64,000 nucleotides of DNA from Empedobacter tilapiae (lineage in GTDB: Bacteria; Bacteroidota; Bacteroidia; Flavobacteriales; Weeksellaceae), in contig NZ_SRPE01000006.1 in assembly GCF_004785645.1 (NCBI RefSeq), positions 186,001 through 250,000 of the forward strand, written 5' to 3'. The stretch's first letter is position 1; each line of letters starts with the position of its first letter. Below the pieces are notes generated by a model. That model was given only the letters and a program-made list of their open reading frames with translations. It had not been told where the DNA came from and did no database searches. Below, piece after piece: positions 35,007 through 42,338 of the stretch. The translations under genes and the position numbers were made by a program.

Positions 35007-36960
35007 TTAAGAAATAACCTTGTTGAGAGGTTTTCCATAAAACAGAATCCGAACTCGTTTCGAGTTCTGTAAGAATAGAAGGGTAGTTGCTGGCATCAGC
35101 AATTACCCTTTTTAAATTTTCATTATTTTCGAAAGGATAAAGCTTTGATTGATGAATTAACACATAAAAAGGAAGTGCTGAACCTTCTTCATTTAATAAG
35201 AGTTTAAATGACTTCGTTTCAATAGTATTTGGATGTTTGATAAAATGTTGATGTTTAAAGTTTGAATCATAAGAATAGAAACAAACATCTTTAATTCGCT
35301 CATGGATTTTATATGGTTTAATAGTGAAATTATATGTTTTCTCATCCAAAGGATTTTCGCTAAAAATGCTTAAACTTCGCTGATTTCTTATTCCGATAAT
35401 ACTATTCTTATATTGATTAAAAACGATTAATTCATTCGAATGGTTGAGTTGATAAACTTGGTAAAATCGCTCCGCTTGAATTAGAAATAAAGAAATTAGA
35501 CAAACAAATAATGCTAGTTTAGATTTTTTTAGAAATAATGGTTTCAATGCATATAAAATAACGCCAATCAAAATCGCGGTAAATAAACTGATGTAAACAT
35601 CTTTCGCAATAAACTTGAAACTTGCTAACCAATAAATATATTGATTTGAATAATAGATAAAATGATTGAAAATCCATGTATAGATTGGAATATTAAGATC
35701 AAAAATGATGAGAAGGATACTAATTATTCCACCACAAATCATCAAAAAAGAAGCTGGAATCAAAACTAAATTTCCGAATAAAAACAAACCCGAAAATTGA
35801 TTAAAATACAAGACCGAAATTGGTAAAGTTCCCAGTTGTGCAGATAAACTTGTTTCAATCATAATCTTTATTTTCTTCAGAAAACTATTTTTAACCTTCC
35901 AATAATGCTCGAAAATTGGATTGAGCCAAACAATGAAAAAGACCGCCGAAAAACTTAGTTGAAAGCCAACATCAAACAAATAATTGGGTTGAAAAACTAG
36001 AATGATAAAAGCAGAAAGCGAAAGTGTATGGAAAATATTTTTTGGACGATTGAGTAATTCACTGATATAATAAATGGTAATCATCAACGCAGAACGAAAA
36101 ACTGGCGGCTCCAATTCGACATAAAAAGCAAAAACCCAAATGAATATTAAGCTAATAATTATTCTAATTTTCCGACCATTTTTTAGCTTTAATAAAGGTT
36201 GTAAAACGAATTGCAAAATCATATAAATCATCATCACATGTAAGCCTGAAATGGATAAAATATGTACAACTCCAGTTGCAATATAACTTTGATTCAGTTC
36301 TTGCGACAGTTCTGTTCTATCACCTAAAAGCATAGACGAAATAATCGCTCTACTTTCAAGCGAATAACCTTGTTCTGTTAGCTTTTCTCGAATTTTTACT
36401 TTCGATTTTGAAACCCAGTTCTGGAATCCCTTTCCTTCTTTGTAAATAGAAATTATATCATCTGCAAATACTTGAGAATAAATTCTTTTTCTATTTAAGA
36501 AACGTTTGTAATCAAATTGATATGGATTCAATGGTTCTTGAATTTCTTTTTTTTCTCCAAAAATGATAATTTCATCATTGGGATATAAAGGTTGTTGGTT
36601 AGGTTTGATATGAAGTAAAATCTGCTCATTCGTTTGTATATCTTTTGCAACATAATTGGTGTATTTTTCGGTAGAGTTAGAACTGTAAGCGACTTTAAGT
36701 AAATGAATTTTTGAGGTAGAATCTAAATCAATATTTTTATGTTGATTATAGTTTTGATGAATATAGTAGCCTAAAATAATAGAAGTGATTAAAAAAGGTA
36801 TACTATTTTGGTGATTATTAGATTTTAACAATGAGATAAAAAGTAGAATAATTAGTAAAAAAAATATAATTCGTAAATTTGTTGCAGGAATTAATAATTC
36901 AGAAATAATTATTCCAATTGAGAAACAGATTGTTAGGAAAAAAAAGAGATACTTTTTCAT
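34996..36960 (-). CDS. comEC: ComEC/Rec2-type DNA uptake channel protein
   Basis: This polytopic membrane protein of 654 residues would carry single-stranded DNA into the cytoplasm in natural transformation. N-terminal helices flank a DUF4131/OB-like part (SKIHLLKVAYSSNS, NDEIIIFGEKKEIQEPLNPY), followed by the competence domain with VVHILSISGLHVMMIY. The last ~150 residues (ELIVFNQYKNSIIG to QGYFLIKF) sit where B. subtilis ComEC has a beta-lactamase-like domain, but no HxHxDH metal motif is visible, so that domain looks degenerate. No other competence gene is nearby. Confidence 0.88.
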   Translation of the reverse strand: MKKYLFFFLTICFSIGIIISELLIPATNLRIIFFLLIILLFISLLKSNNHQNSIPFLITSIILGYYIHQNYNQHKNIDLDSTSKIHLLKVAYSSNSTEKYTNYVAKDIQTNEQILLHIKPNQQPLYPNDEIIIFGEKKEIQEPLNPYQFDYKRFLNRKRIYSQVFADDIISIYKEGKGFQNWVSKSKVKIREKLTEQGYSLESRAIISSMLLGDRTELSQELNQSYIATGVVHILSISGLHVMMIYMILQFVLQPLLKLKNGRKIRIIISLIFIWVFAFYVELEPPVFRSALMITIYYISELLNRPKNIFHTLSLSAFIILVFQPNYLFDVGFQLSFSAVFFIVWLNPIFEHYWKVKNSFLKKIKIMIETSLSAQLGTLPISVLYFNQFSGLFLFGNLVLIPASFLMICGGIISILLIIFDLNIPIYTWIFNHFIYYSNQYIYWLASFKFIAKDVYISLFTAILIGVILYALKPLFLKKSKLALFVCLISLFLIQAERFYQVYQLNHSNELIVFNQYKNSIIGIRNQRSLSIFSENPLDEKTYNFTIKPYKIHERIKDVCFYSYDSNFKHQHFIKHPNTIETKSFKLLLNEEGSALPFYVLIHQSKLYPFENNENLKRVIADASNYPSILTELETSSDSVLWKTSQQGYFLIKF

Positions 36961-37036
36961 TCTAATAATTTATAATTTTATTTACAAATAATAGGTTTTA
37001 AGTGTTTGTAAATGAATTGATTAAAAAAATAAAAAA

Positions 37037-37474
37037 ATGAAGAAGATTCTTATATTAGTTGTATTATTTTTTACTCAAATAGCAATGGCTCAAATTGATG
37101 TAAAACTATCAATCACAAATCTTAAGAAAATGAAAGGAAATTTGGCTATAGAATTTTATAGAAATGTAGAAAATTATACAAAAGGCCAAAATGCATTTAA
37201 AAAATTGTATGTTCCTGTTGCGGAAATAGATAAATACGAAACGGTTTTTAAGGATATTGAACCGACATTTTATGCTGTAAAAGTTTTTTTGGATACAAAC
37301 AATAATAAAAAATTAGACAAAAGCTTTTTAGGTGTTCGTAAAGAACCTTATGGTTTTTCGAAAAACTTAGATCCTATTTTGAGAGAACCTACTTTTGAAG
37401 AAGCAAAAGTGGAAATGACGGAAGAAAATAATACAATTGTAATCAAATTAAACAATAATAAAGGCGAAGAATAA
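37037..37474 (+). CDS. DUF2141 secreted protein
   Basis: This 145-residue protein has a signal peptide (ending IAMAQ) and the DUF2141 pattern: DTNNNKKLDKSFLGVRKEP followed by YGFSKNL. The family is a small beta-sandwich secreted by Bacteroidota and proteobacteria, of unknown function. The N-terminal half (LKKMKGNLAIEFYRN) also fits. It is alone on the plus strand, divergent from comEC and convergent with the ECF system at 37487-40311. Confidence 0.9.
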   Translation: MKKILILVVLFFTQIAMAQIDVKLSITNLKKMKGNLAIEFYRNVENYTKGQNAFKKLYVPVAEIDKYETVFKDIEPTFYAVKVFLDTNNNKKLDKSFLGVRKEPYGFSKNLDPILREPTFEEAKVEMTEENNTIVIKLNNNKGEE

Positions 37475-37484
37475 TTTCGTCTTT
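37460..37484. terminator. Weak bidirectional terminator
   Basis: AAAGGCGAA / TTCGTCTTT forms a 9-bp stem with one G-T pair and AT-rich flanks, between convergent genes. Confidence 0.45.
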
Positions 37485-37486
37485 AT

Positions 37487-38827
37487 TTAAAATTTGATCG
37501 AAAAACCTAAATTAATGCCTAATAAAGAAGGATTTTTGGCATCAACATTTCGAATAGGATTAAGCATATATTTATAATTAGGTTCAAGATTGATACTTGA
37601 TTTATGAGATAAATTATATTCTAATTTTACACCAGCATTTGCACTATAACTCATATTATTTAAATTGTTTGCTTTACCAAGTGTATATTGTGATTTTGTA
37701 TTAGTATCAGCCAAAGAAATTGTATTTTTAGTTACTACATAATAGCTTCCTCCAGCTGTAGCAAGGAGATTAAATTTATCGAAACTAGCCAATTTATACT
37801 CAACTTCTAATGGAATCTCAAGATAATGAATTTTTTGTTCCATATCATTTGCTTCAGAAGCCAACATTGTCATTGTAACGTTTTGACTTACATTATCAGA
37901 AATCACCCTAATATTGCTATGATACTTAATATTATTAGATAAACTTGGACTAACTGTAGATAATGCATAAACACCAGTATTGATTCCTGAATTTACATTA
38001 TGTGTGTTTTGTTCCAATTCTACTTTTGCTATTCCTGAACGAATGTTCAATTTATCATTTAAGCGAACAGAGATTTTTGCTCCATATGCAACAGTAATAT
38101 TATTTTTAATATTGTAATCGTTAAATTCATCATCTAAAATAGATTTTGAATCTAACATCATTGTAGGATTTACATAAGAAGAAACAACTAAAATGGGAGA
38201 TTTTGATTTCACGTTTATTTCCTCATCTTTCCTGTTTTTTTCTTCTTCAAGTACTAATTCTAATGGTTTTTCTTTTAGAATTTCAGGATTAGCTTCTTTT
38301 TCAGAAATTTTATTTTTTGGAATTATTGAAGAACTATTTTGAACAAAATTATCTTTTTGAGTTAATTCTTGTATGTTATCTTCTTTTTGATCCGTAATTG
38401 TATTCGAAAATAAAGTTGATTCTCCAATTACATTTTCAAAATATGAACTTGAACTATGATTTGTTTTTTCATTCAATTCAGACGATTTTTTTACAGAAGA
38501 AATAATCTTTTTATCAGTCAATTTTTCGTTTATTTTTCCACTATTATCAGATTCTTTATTGATAAATTTTCCTGAAGTTGAGTTAGTTTTTACAATTTCA
38601 TTAGTTGGAATATGATTAACGTTAACCGCATCATTCTGATATAAATAATAAATTCCAATTCCAGCAACAAAACATGCAGCAGAAGATCCAATCCAATACA
38701 AAATAGGAACGATTCGTCGTTTTTTTTCTTCCTTGTCTAATTTTTCTTGAATGTTTTTCCAAGCATCTATTGGAGGAATTTGAGATTGAGATAGTCTATC
38801 TTTTATATGTTTATCAAATTTCTTCAT
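37487..38827 (-). CDS. Anti-sigma-like N terminus fused to outer-membrane barrel
   Basis: This 446-residue protein has a cytoplasmic N terminus with IPPIDAWKNIQEKLD (about 18-32), one membrane helix (about 40-62), a low-complexity Ser/Lys/Glu periplasmic stretch to ~210, the motif YVNPTMML, then a beta-barrel-like domain (about 235-446: VAYGAKISVRL, YLEIPLEVEYKL, LLATAGGSYYVV) ending in Phe (LGFSIKF). The first part resembles the anti-sigma protein at 23916-24581. It overlaps the sigma gene by 14 bases. One chain spanning both membranes is suggested by these parts but not proven. Confidence 0.75.
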   Translation of the reverse strand: MKKFDKHIKDRLSQSQIPPIDAWKNIQEKLDKEEKKRRIVPILYWIGSSAACFVAGIGIYYLYQNDAVNVNHIPTNEIVKTNSTSGKFINKESDNSGKINEKLTDKKIISSVKKSSELNEKTNHSSSSYFENVIGESTLFSNTITDQKEDNIQELTQKDNFVQNSSSIIPKNKISEKEANPEILKEKPLELVLEEEKNRKDEEINVKSKSPILVVSSYVNPTMMLDSKSILDDEFNDYNIKNNITVAYGAKISVRLNDKLNIRSGIAKVELEQNTHNVNSGINTGVYALSTVSPSLSNNIKYHSNIRVISDNVSQNVTMTMLASEANDMEQKIHYLEIPLEVEYKLASFDKFNLLATAGGSYYVVTKNTISLADTNTKSQYTLGKANNLNNMSYSANAGVKLEYNLSHKSSINLEPNYKYMLNPIRNVDAKNPSLLGINLGFSIKF

Positions 38828-39374
38828 CTTTTGTGACAGTTTTTAAAAGGTTTAGTTTTTGTTTTAATAAATTTCTAGCTCTTGATAAGTTGGATTTTGA
38901 TGTTCCTATAGAAATAGTGAGTATTTTTGCAATTTCTTGATGGGAAAACTCTTCAAAAACATAGAGGTTAAAAACTTGCCTATATTGCGGAGGAAGATTG
39001 TGAACAGCTTCTAGCAATTGCTGATAATCAAATTCTTGTTCAAATTCTTGTTCAAATTCATCATTGGTTACAATAAGATTTTCATAATCTTCAAAAGGTA
39101 AAGGATTTTTTTTCTTGAGCTTCTCTAAATTTAGATTCACCATTATTCGTTTCATCCAACCTTCGAAAGAACCTTCGAATTTAAATTGATTTATCTTATT
39201 AAATATGAGAATAAAACCCTCTTGAAAAACATCTTGCGCGTCTTCGTAATTTTCAGCATAACGTAAACATATCGAAAATAAAATAGGGGAAAACTCAAGA
39301 TATATTTCTTCTTGAGCTTTTCTATTTTTTTTTTGACATTGCTTGATTAAATATTCAAGAGAATCATTATTCAA
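38814..39374 (-). CDS. ECF RNA polymerase sigma factor
   Basis: This group IV sigma factor has 186 residues. Region 2 (YLEFSPILFSICLRYAENYE, EGSFEGWMKRIMVN) and region 4 (LPPQYRQVFNLYVFEEFSHQ, EIAKILTISIGTSKSNLSRA) are both intact. No ATG precedes the conserved sequence. TTG at 39372-39374, after an in-frame stop six bases before it, is the likely start. It is 18 bases behind the lipoprotein pair and overlaps the anti-sigma/barrel gene. The promoter at 40338-40365 probably serves the whole operon and may be recognised by this factor. Confidence 0.9.
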   Translation of the reverse strand: MNNDSLEYLIKQCQKKNRKAQEEIYLEFSPILFSICLRYAENYEDAQDVFQEGFILIFNKINQFKFEGSFEGWMKRIMVNLNLEKLKKKNPLPFEDYENLIVTNDEFEQEFEQEFDYQQLLEAVHNLPPQYRQVFNLYVFEEFSHQEIAKILTISIGTSKSNLSRARNLLKQKLNLLKTVTKDEEI

Positions 39375-39392
39375 AACTTATTGGACTTTATA

Positions 39393-39848
39393 TTATTTAG
39401 TTTCTTTGATGTCTAAAATTTTTTCAATATAAATATCTTTTGTTGGATCAACAACATCTTTACCAGCCCAAACTCTTATAGTATTTTTTCCTGTTCTTTT
39501 TGGAGTGAATTTGTAGGTTTTAGTAACAGATTTTGTTTCCTTTATACAATTATTTCCACTTGTAAGTGTACCATATGCACCAATATTTTTTACAGAATCG
39601 TTACTTTCTTTTAATTCTCTGAAAGTCGCAAAATTCTCACATGAATTATTTGTTGTGAAAGTAACATGGACATTAGTTTGCTTACCTACAGGTTGAATAG
39701 AATCCATATTTACCTCTATTTTTGTTCCAACAAAGAATCCATCTGTAGTATATATATTATCATTATCATCGGTATTTAGGCAACTAAATGTTGTTAAACC
39801 TAATAACCCCATAAAAGCTAAAGAGCTTAATCTTTTGATTGTTTTCAT
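39393..39848 (-). CDS. Lipoprotein, tandem paralogue 2 of ECF operon
   Basis: This 151-residue lipoprotein (lipobox FSC, Cys23) has a small beta-rich domain. It matches its upstream neighbour in the signal sequence (KRLSSLAFMGLLGLTTFSCLN against KRLSMFALVGILGLSTFSCLN), in the NSC.....F block, in a second conserved Cys about 40 residues later and in the end YKFTPKRTGKNTIRVWAGKD. The two body cysteines may form a disulfide. The family is unknown. It sits 16 bases from its paralogue and 18 from the sigma gene. Confidence 0.8.
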   Translation of the reverse strand: MKTIKRLSSLAFMGLLGLTTFSCLNTDDNDNIYTTDGFFVGTKIEVNMDSIQPVGKQTNVHVTFTTNNSCENFATFRELKESNDSVKNIGAYGTLTSGNNCIKETKSVTKTYKFTPKRTGKNTIRVWAGKDVVDPTKDIYIEKILDIKETK

Positions 39849-39864
39849 ATTATGATATAATTAT

Positions 39865-40311
39865 TTATTTTTCTTTAATATCTAAAACGATAGAATCGTT
39901 AAAAGTATCTTTATTTTCTGAATCTTTACCTGTCCAGAACTTCAATGTGTATTTACCTGCTTTTTTAGGTTTAAATTTTAAATTTTTAGATTCGATACTT
40001 GTCGAAGGTAAACAAGATTGCCCACTTCCTTGAGATCCTAAAACACCAATATATTGGATAGAATCATCTTGATTACCTTTTAATAAACTAAATTGTATAA
40101 ATTCTTGACATGAATTTGTCTTAGAATAATTAACTTTAATATTTGTTATTTCATTTATGGGTTTAATAGAATCTTGGTTAACAGTAACTCCTTCTGTTGT
40201 AAAGAAACCATAGTTTACAAAATCTGAATCATCATTATTTAAACAACTAAATGTTGATAAACCTAAAATCCCTACCAAAGCAAACATGCTTAATCTTTTC
40301 ATTAATTTCAT
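39865..40311 (-). CDS. Lipoprotein, tandem paralogue 1 of ECF operon
   Basis: This 148-residue lipoprotein (FSC, Cys23) is a paralogue of the next gene. Shared features are the two body cysteines (NSCQEF and QSCLPS), a DSIKPI/DSIQPV strand and the C-terminal FKPKKAGKYTLKFWTGKD. It is the first gene of a minus-strand operon: two lipoproteins, sigma factor, anti-sigma/barrel. The promoter-like motif CGCAACC-N15-ATCTTA ends 26 bases before its ATG. Function is unknown; envelope stress defence or sensing is suggested by the operon. Confidence 0.8.
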   Translation of the reverse strand: MKLMKRLSMFALVGILGLSTFSCLNNDDSDFVNYGFFTTEGVTVNQDSIKPINEITNIKVNYSKTNSCQEFIQFSLLKGNQDDSIQYIGVLGSQGSGQSCLPSTSIESKNLKFKPKKAGKYTLKFWTGKDSENKDTFNDSIVLDIKEK

Positions 40312-40337
40312 TGTGTAAATTTTAATTGTTATAAAAA

Positions 40338-40365
40338 TAAGATATAGATTTTAAGAAAGGTTGCG
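40338..40365 (-). promoter_or_regulatory. ECF-type promoter CGCAACC-N15-ATCTTA (operon copy)
   Basis: On the minus strand CGCAACC (40365-40359) and ATCTTA (40343-40338) are 15 bases apart, 26 bases before the first lipoprotein ATG. The same motif occurs before ecotin (50114-50143) and behind lpxB (40508-40536). Confidence 0.65.
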
Positions 40366-40393
40366 TACAAATTTAAATTTTAACATTGTAAAA

Positions 40394-40501
40394 TTAAAAA
40401 ATCCTCTTGAAAGTCAAGAGGATTGAATTGTTAGAAAAGGTTGTAAACTTTTAGTTAGGTCAATTCGAAACATTTTAATAATTAGATCTGAATGACATCT
40501 A
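40394..40501 (-). ncRNA. Putative ~107-nt short transcript
   Basis: The segment runs from the predicted start point of the motif at 40508-40536 to the terminator at 40400-40424. It holds a 19-codon ORF (ATG 40473 to TGA 40414; begins MFRIDLTKS), whose stop lies at the end of the first terminator arm. It could be a small RNA, a leader with attenuation, or just the 3' tail of lpxB. No homologue is known to me. Confidence 0.35.
40400..40424 (-). terminator. Terminator between lpxB and the lipoprotein operon
   Basis: An 11-bp perfect stem AATCCTCTTGA / TCAAGAGGATT has loop CTT (minus strand) and a T run at 40401-40396. It lies ~140 bases after lpxB and ~110 bases after the promoter-like motif at 40508-40536. 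Confidence 0.85.
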
Positions 40502-40507
40502 TGTTTA

Positions 40508-40536
40508 TAAGATTACAAAAACAATAAAAGGTTGCG
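40508..40536 (-). promoter_or_regulatory. ECF-type promoter CGCAACC-N16-ATCTTA (behind lpxB)
   Basis: On the minus strand CGCAACC (40536-40530) and ATCTTA (40513-40508) are spaced by 16 bases, just after the lpxB stop. It points into a short segment ended by a terminator. Confidence 0.55.
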
Positions 40537-40560
40537 TGGAACTTTTTATTGTTTTCTATT

Positions 40561-41673
40561 TTATTTTTTTAAATCCTCAATAATAAGATTTGCAGTTCTT
40601 TCAGAAGCGCCAATTCCTCCAAGTTTGTGATATAATTCTTCATAACTATTCATGATTTTTTCACGTTTAGGAGAATTTAAAATTAAATTTAATTCTTGCT
40701 TAATATTTTTGTAAGTTAAATCATACTGAATCAATTCTTTCACGACTTCTTCATCCATAATAAGATTGACTAATGAAATAAAGCGAATGTTTTTTACGAC
40801 ACGTTTTCCAATTTCGTACGAAATTGCATTTCCTTTGTAACAAACAACTTCTGGAACTTTTAATAAGGCAGTTTCTAAAGTTGCAGTTCCAGATGTAACC
40901 AAAGCTGCATGAGAAACACGTAATAAATCGTAGGTTTTATTTTCTACAATTTTCAAGTTGTTACCTGCAATTTTTTTATAATTTTCGATCGGTTGAGATG
41001 GAGCTCCAGCGACAACAAATTGATAATCGGGAAAATCTTTTTCCACAGAAAGCATCAAAGGTAATTTGACTTTAATCTCTTGCGTTCGACTTCCAGGAAG
41101 TAAAGCAATAATTGGTCTTTCGTCTAAATTATAATTTTTTCTAAATTGTTGTTCATCAATTGGTGGAAGATTATTCAACGAATCTAATAATGGATTTCCA
41201 ACAAAATCTACTTTGTAATCGTAACGTTGATAAAATTCTTCTTCAAACGGAAGAATCACAAACATTTTGTCGACAACTTTTTTGATTTTATGAACTCGAC
41301 CTGTTTTCCAAGCCCAAATTTGTGGCGAAATATAATAGTAAACTTTAATTCCAAGACTTTTTACAAATTCAGCAATTCTCAAATTAAAACCAGGATAATC
41401 AACTAAAATAACTGCATCTGGCTGATAAGTTTCGATGTCTTTTTTGGCTACAGAAATATTTCCTAAAATCGTTCTCAAATTCATTACAACTTCGGCAAAA
41501 CCCATAAAAGCCAAATCTCTGTAATGTTTGACCAAAGTTCCGCCTTGCGCTTGCATCAAATCTCCTCCCCAAAATCTGAATTCAGCTTGTGGATCTTTTA
41601 ATTTTAATTCTTTCATTAAGTTCGATGCGTGTAAATCGCCCGAAGCTTCACCTGCAATGATATAGTATTTCAA
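40561..41673 (-). CDS. lpxB: Lipid-A-disaccharide synthase
   Basis: This peripheral inner-membrane glycosyltransferase (GT19) joins UDP-diacylglucosamine and lipid X into the lipid A disaccharide. Signatures are IIAGEASGDLHASNLMKEL, FWGGDLMQAQGG, MGFAEVV, VDYPGFNLRIAEF and LLPGSRTQEI. At 370 residues it is complete. The start is TTG at 41671-41673: no in-frame ATG exists upstream, and MKYYIIAGEASGD is the family N terminus. A TATCTTTG box lies 21 bases upstream. Its neighbours are not lipid A genes. Confidence 0.94.
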   Translation of the reverse strand: MKYYIIAGEASGDLHASNLMKELKLKDPQAEFRFWGGDLMQAQGGTLVKHYRDLAFMGFAEVVMNLRTILGNISVAKKDIETYQPDAVILVDYPGFNLRIAEFVKSLGIKVYYYISPQIWAWKTGRVHKIKKVVDKMFVILPFEEEFYQRYDYKVDFVGNPLLDSLNNLPPIDEQQFRKNYNLDERPIIALLPGSRTQEIKVKLPLMLSVEKDFPDYQFVVAGAPSQPIENYKKIAGNNLKIVENKTYDLLRVSHAALVTSGTATLETALLKVPEVVCYKGNAISYEIGKRVVKNIRFISLVNLIMDEEVVKELIQYDLTYKNIKQELNLILNSPKREKIMNSYEELYHKLGGIGASERTANLIIEDLKK

Positions 41674-41694
41674 TGGAAATAATTTTTCTTCTTA

Positions 41695-41702
41695 CAAAGA
41701 TA
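41695..41702 (-). promoter_or_regulatory. -7 box TATCTTTG for lpxB
   Basis: A TAnnTTTG match, 21 bases before the TTG start of lpxB. Confidence 0.5.
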
Positions 41703-41773
41703 GGAGAAATCTATAAGTAGAGTAGATTTCAATGTTTTTTATTGCGTAAATTTACTCTTTCAAATAAAGAATA

Positions 41774-42283
41774 ATGTCAGACGAAATTATAAATAAAGTT
41801 GCCAATAGTAGTTTAGTAACAATCGATTTGCAGGATTTTTATCCAGATGGAGAACGTGTTGTTTTTGACTTGAAAGATTGGTTATATGAAGAGTTGATTC
41901 TTAGAGAAAAAGATTTTAGAGAAAATCTTAAAAATCATGATTGGACTCAATACCAAGATAAATATGTGGCATTGACGTGTACTGCGGATGCGATTGTTCC
42001 GTCTTGGGCTTACTTATTGGTTGCAACCTACTTGTCGCCAATTGCAAAACGAGTTGTACACGGAAGCTTACAAGATTTAGATACGATTTTGTACACAGAA
42101 ATTGTAGATCATTTGCCTTATGAAGATTATGTTGATGGAAAAATAATTGTGAAAGGTTGTTCACACAAGCCAGTTCCAGATTCGGCTTATATTCAATTAA
42201 TTGAACGTTTACAACCAATTGTAAGTTCGTTGATGTTTGGCGAGGCTTGTAGTACAGTTCCGCTTTATAAAAAGAAGAGATAA
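41774..42283 (+). CDS. DUF2480 family protein
   Basis: This 169-residue cytoplasmic protein is of the Bacteroidota-specific DUF2480. I recognise IINKVANSSLVTIDLQDFYP, DWTQYQDKYVALTCTADAIV and the C-terminal IVKGCSHKPVPDSAYIQL with two conserved Cys (also GEACSTVPLYKK). No signal peptide is present. Function is unknown. It is divergent from lpxB and ends in a terminator shared with clpB. Confidence 0.9.
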   Translation: MSDEIINKVANSSLVTIDLQDFYPDGERVVFDLKDWLYEELILREKDFRENLKNHDWTQYQDKYVALTCTADAIVPSWAYLLVATYLSPIAKRVVHGSLQDLDTILYTEIVDHLPYEDYVDGKIIVKGCSHKPVPDSAYIQLIERLQPIVSSLMFGEACSTVPLYKKKR

Positions 42284-42286
42284 AAA

Positions 42287-42311
42287 AAAATCCGCTCTTT
42301 GAGCGGATTTT
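42287..42311. terminator. Bidirectional terminator DUF2480/clpB
   Basis: An 11-bp stem AAAATCCGCTC / GAGCGGATTTT has loop TTT. Confidence 0.9.
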
Positions 42312-42338
42312 CTACACATGAATAAAATCGTAATATAC

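Noticed and set aside
40436-40452. Fourth ECF promoter copy (minus strand TTTACAACC)
   Set aside because: It lacks the CG before CAACC and has no ATCTTA at 15-17 bases.
40338-40536. CRISPR or tandem-repeat array
   Set aside because: Only short promoter-like motifs recur; there are no regular repeats with spacers anywhere in the window.
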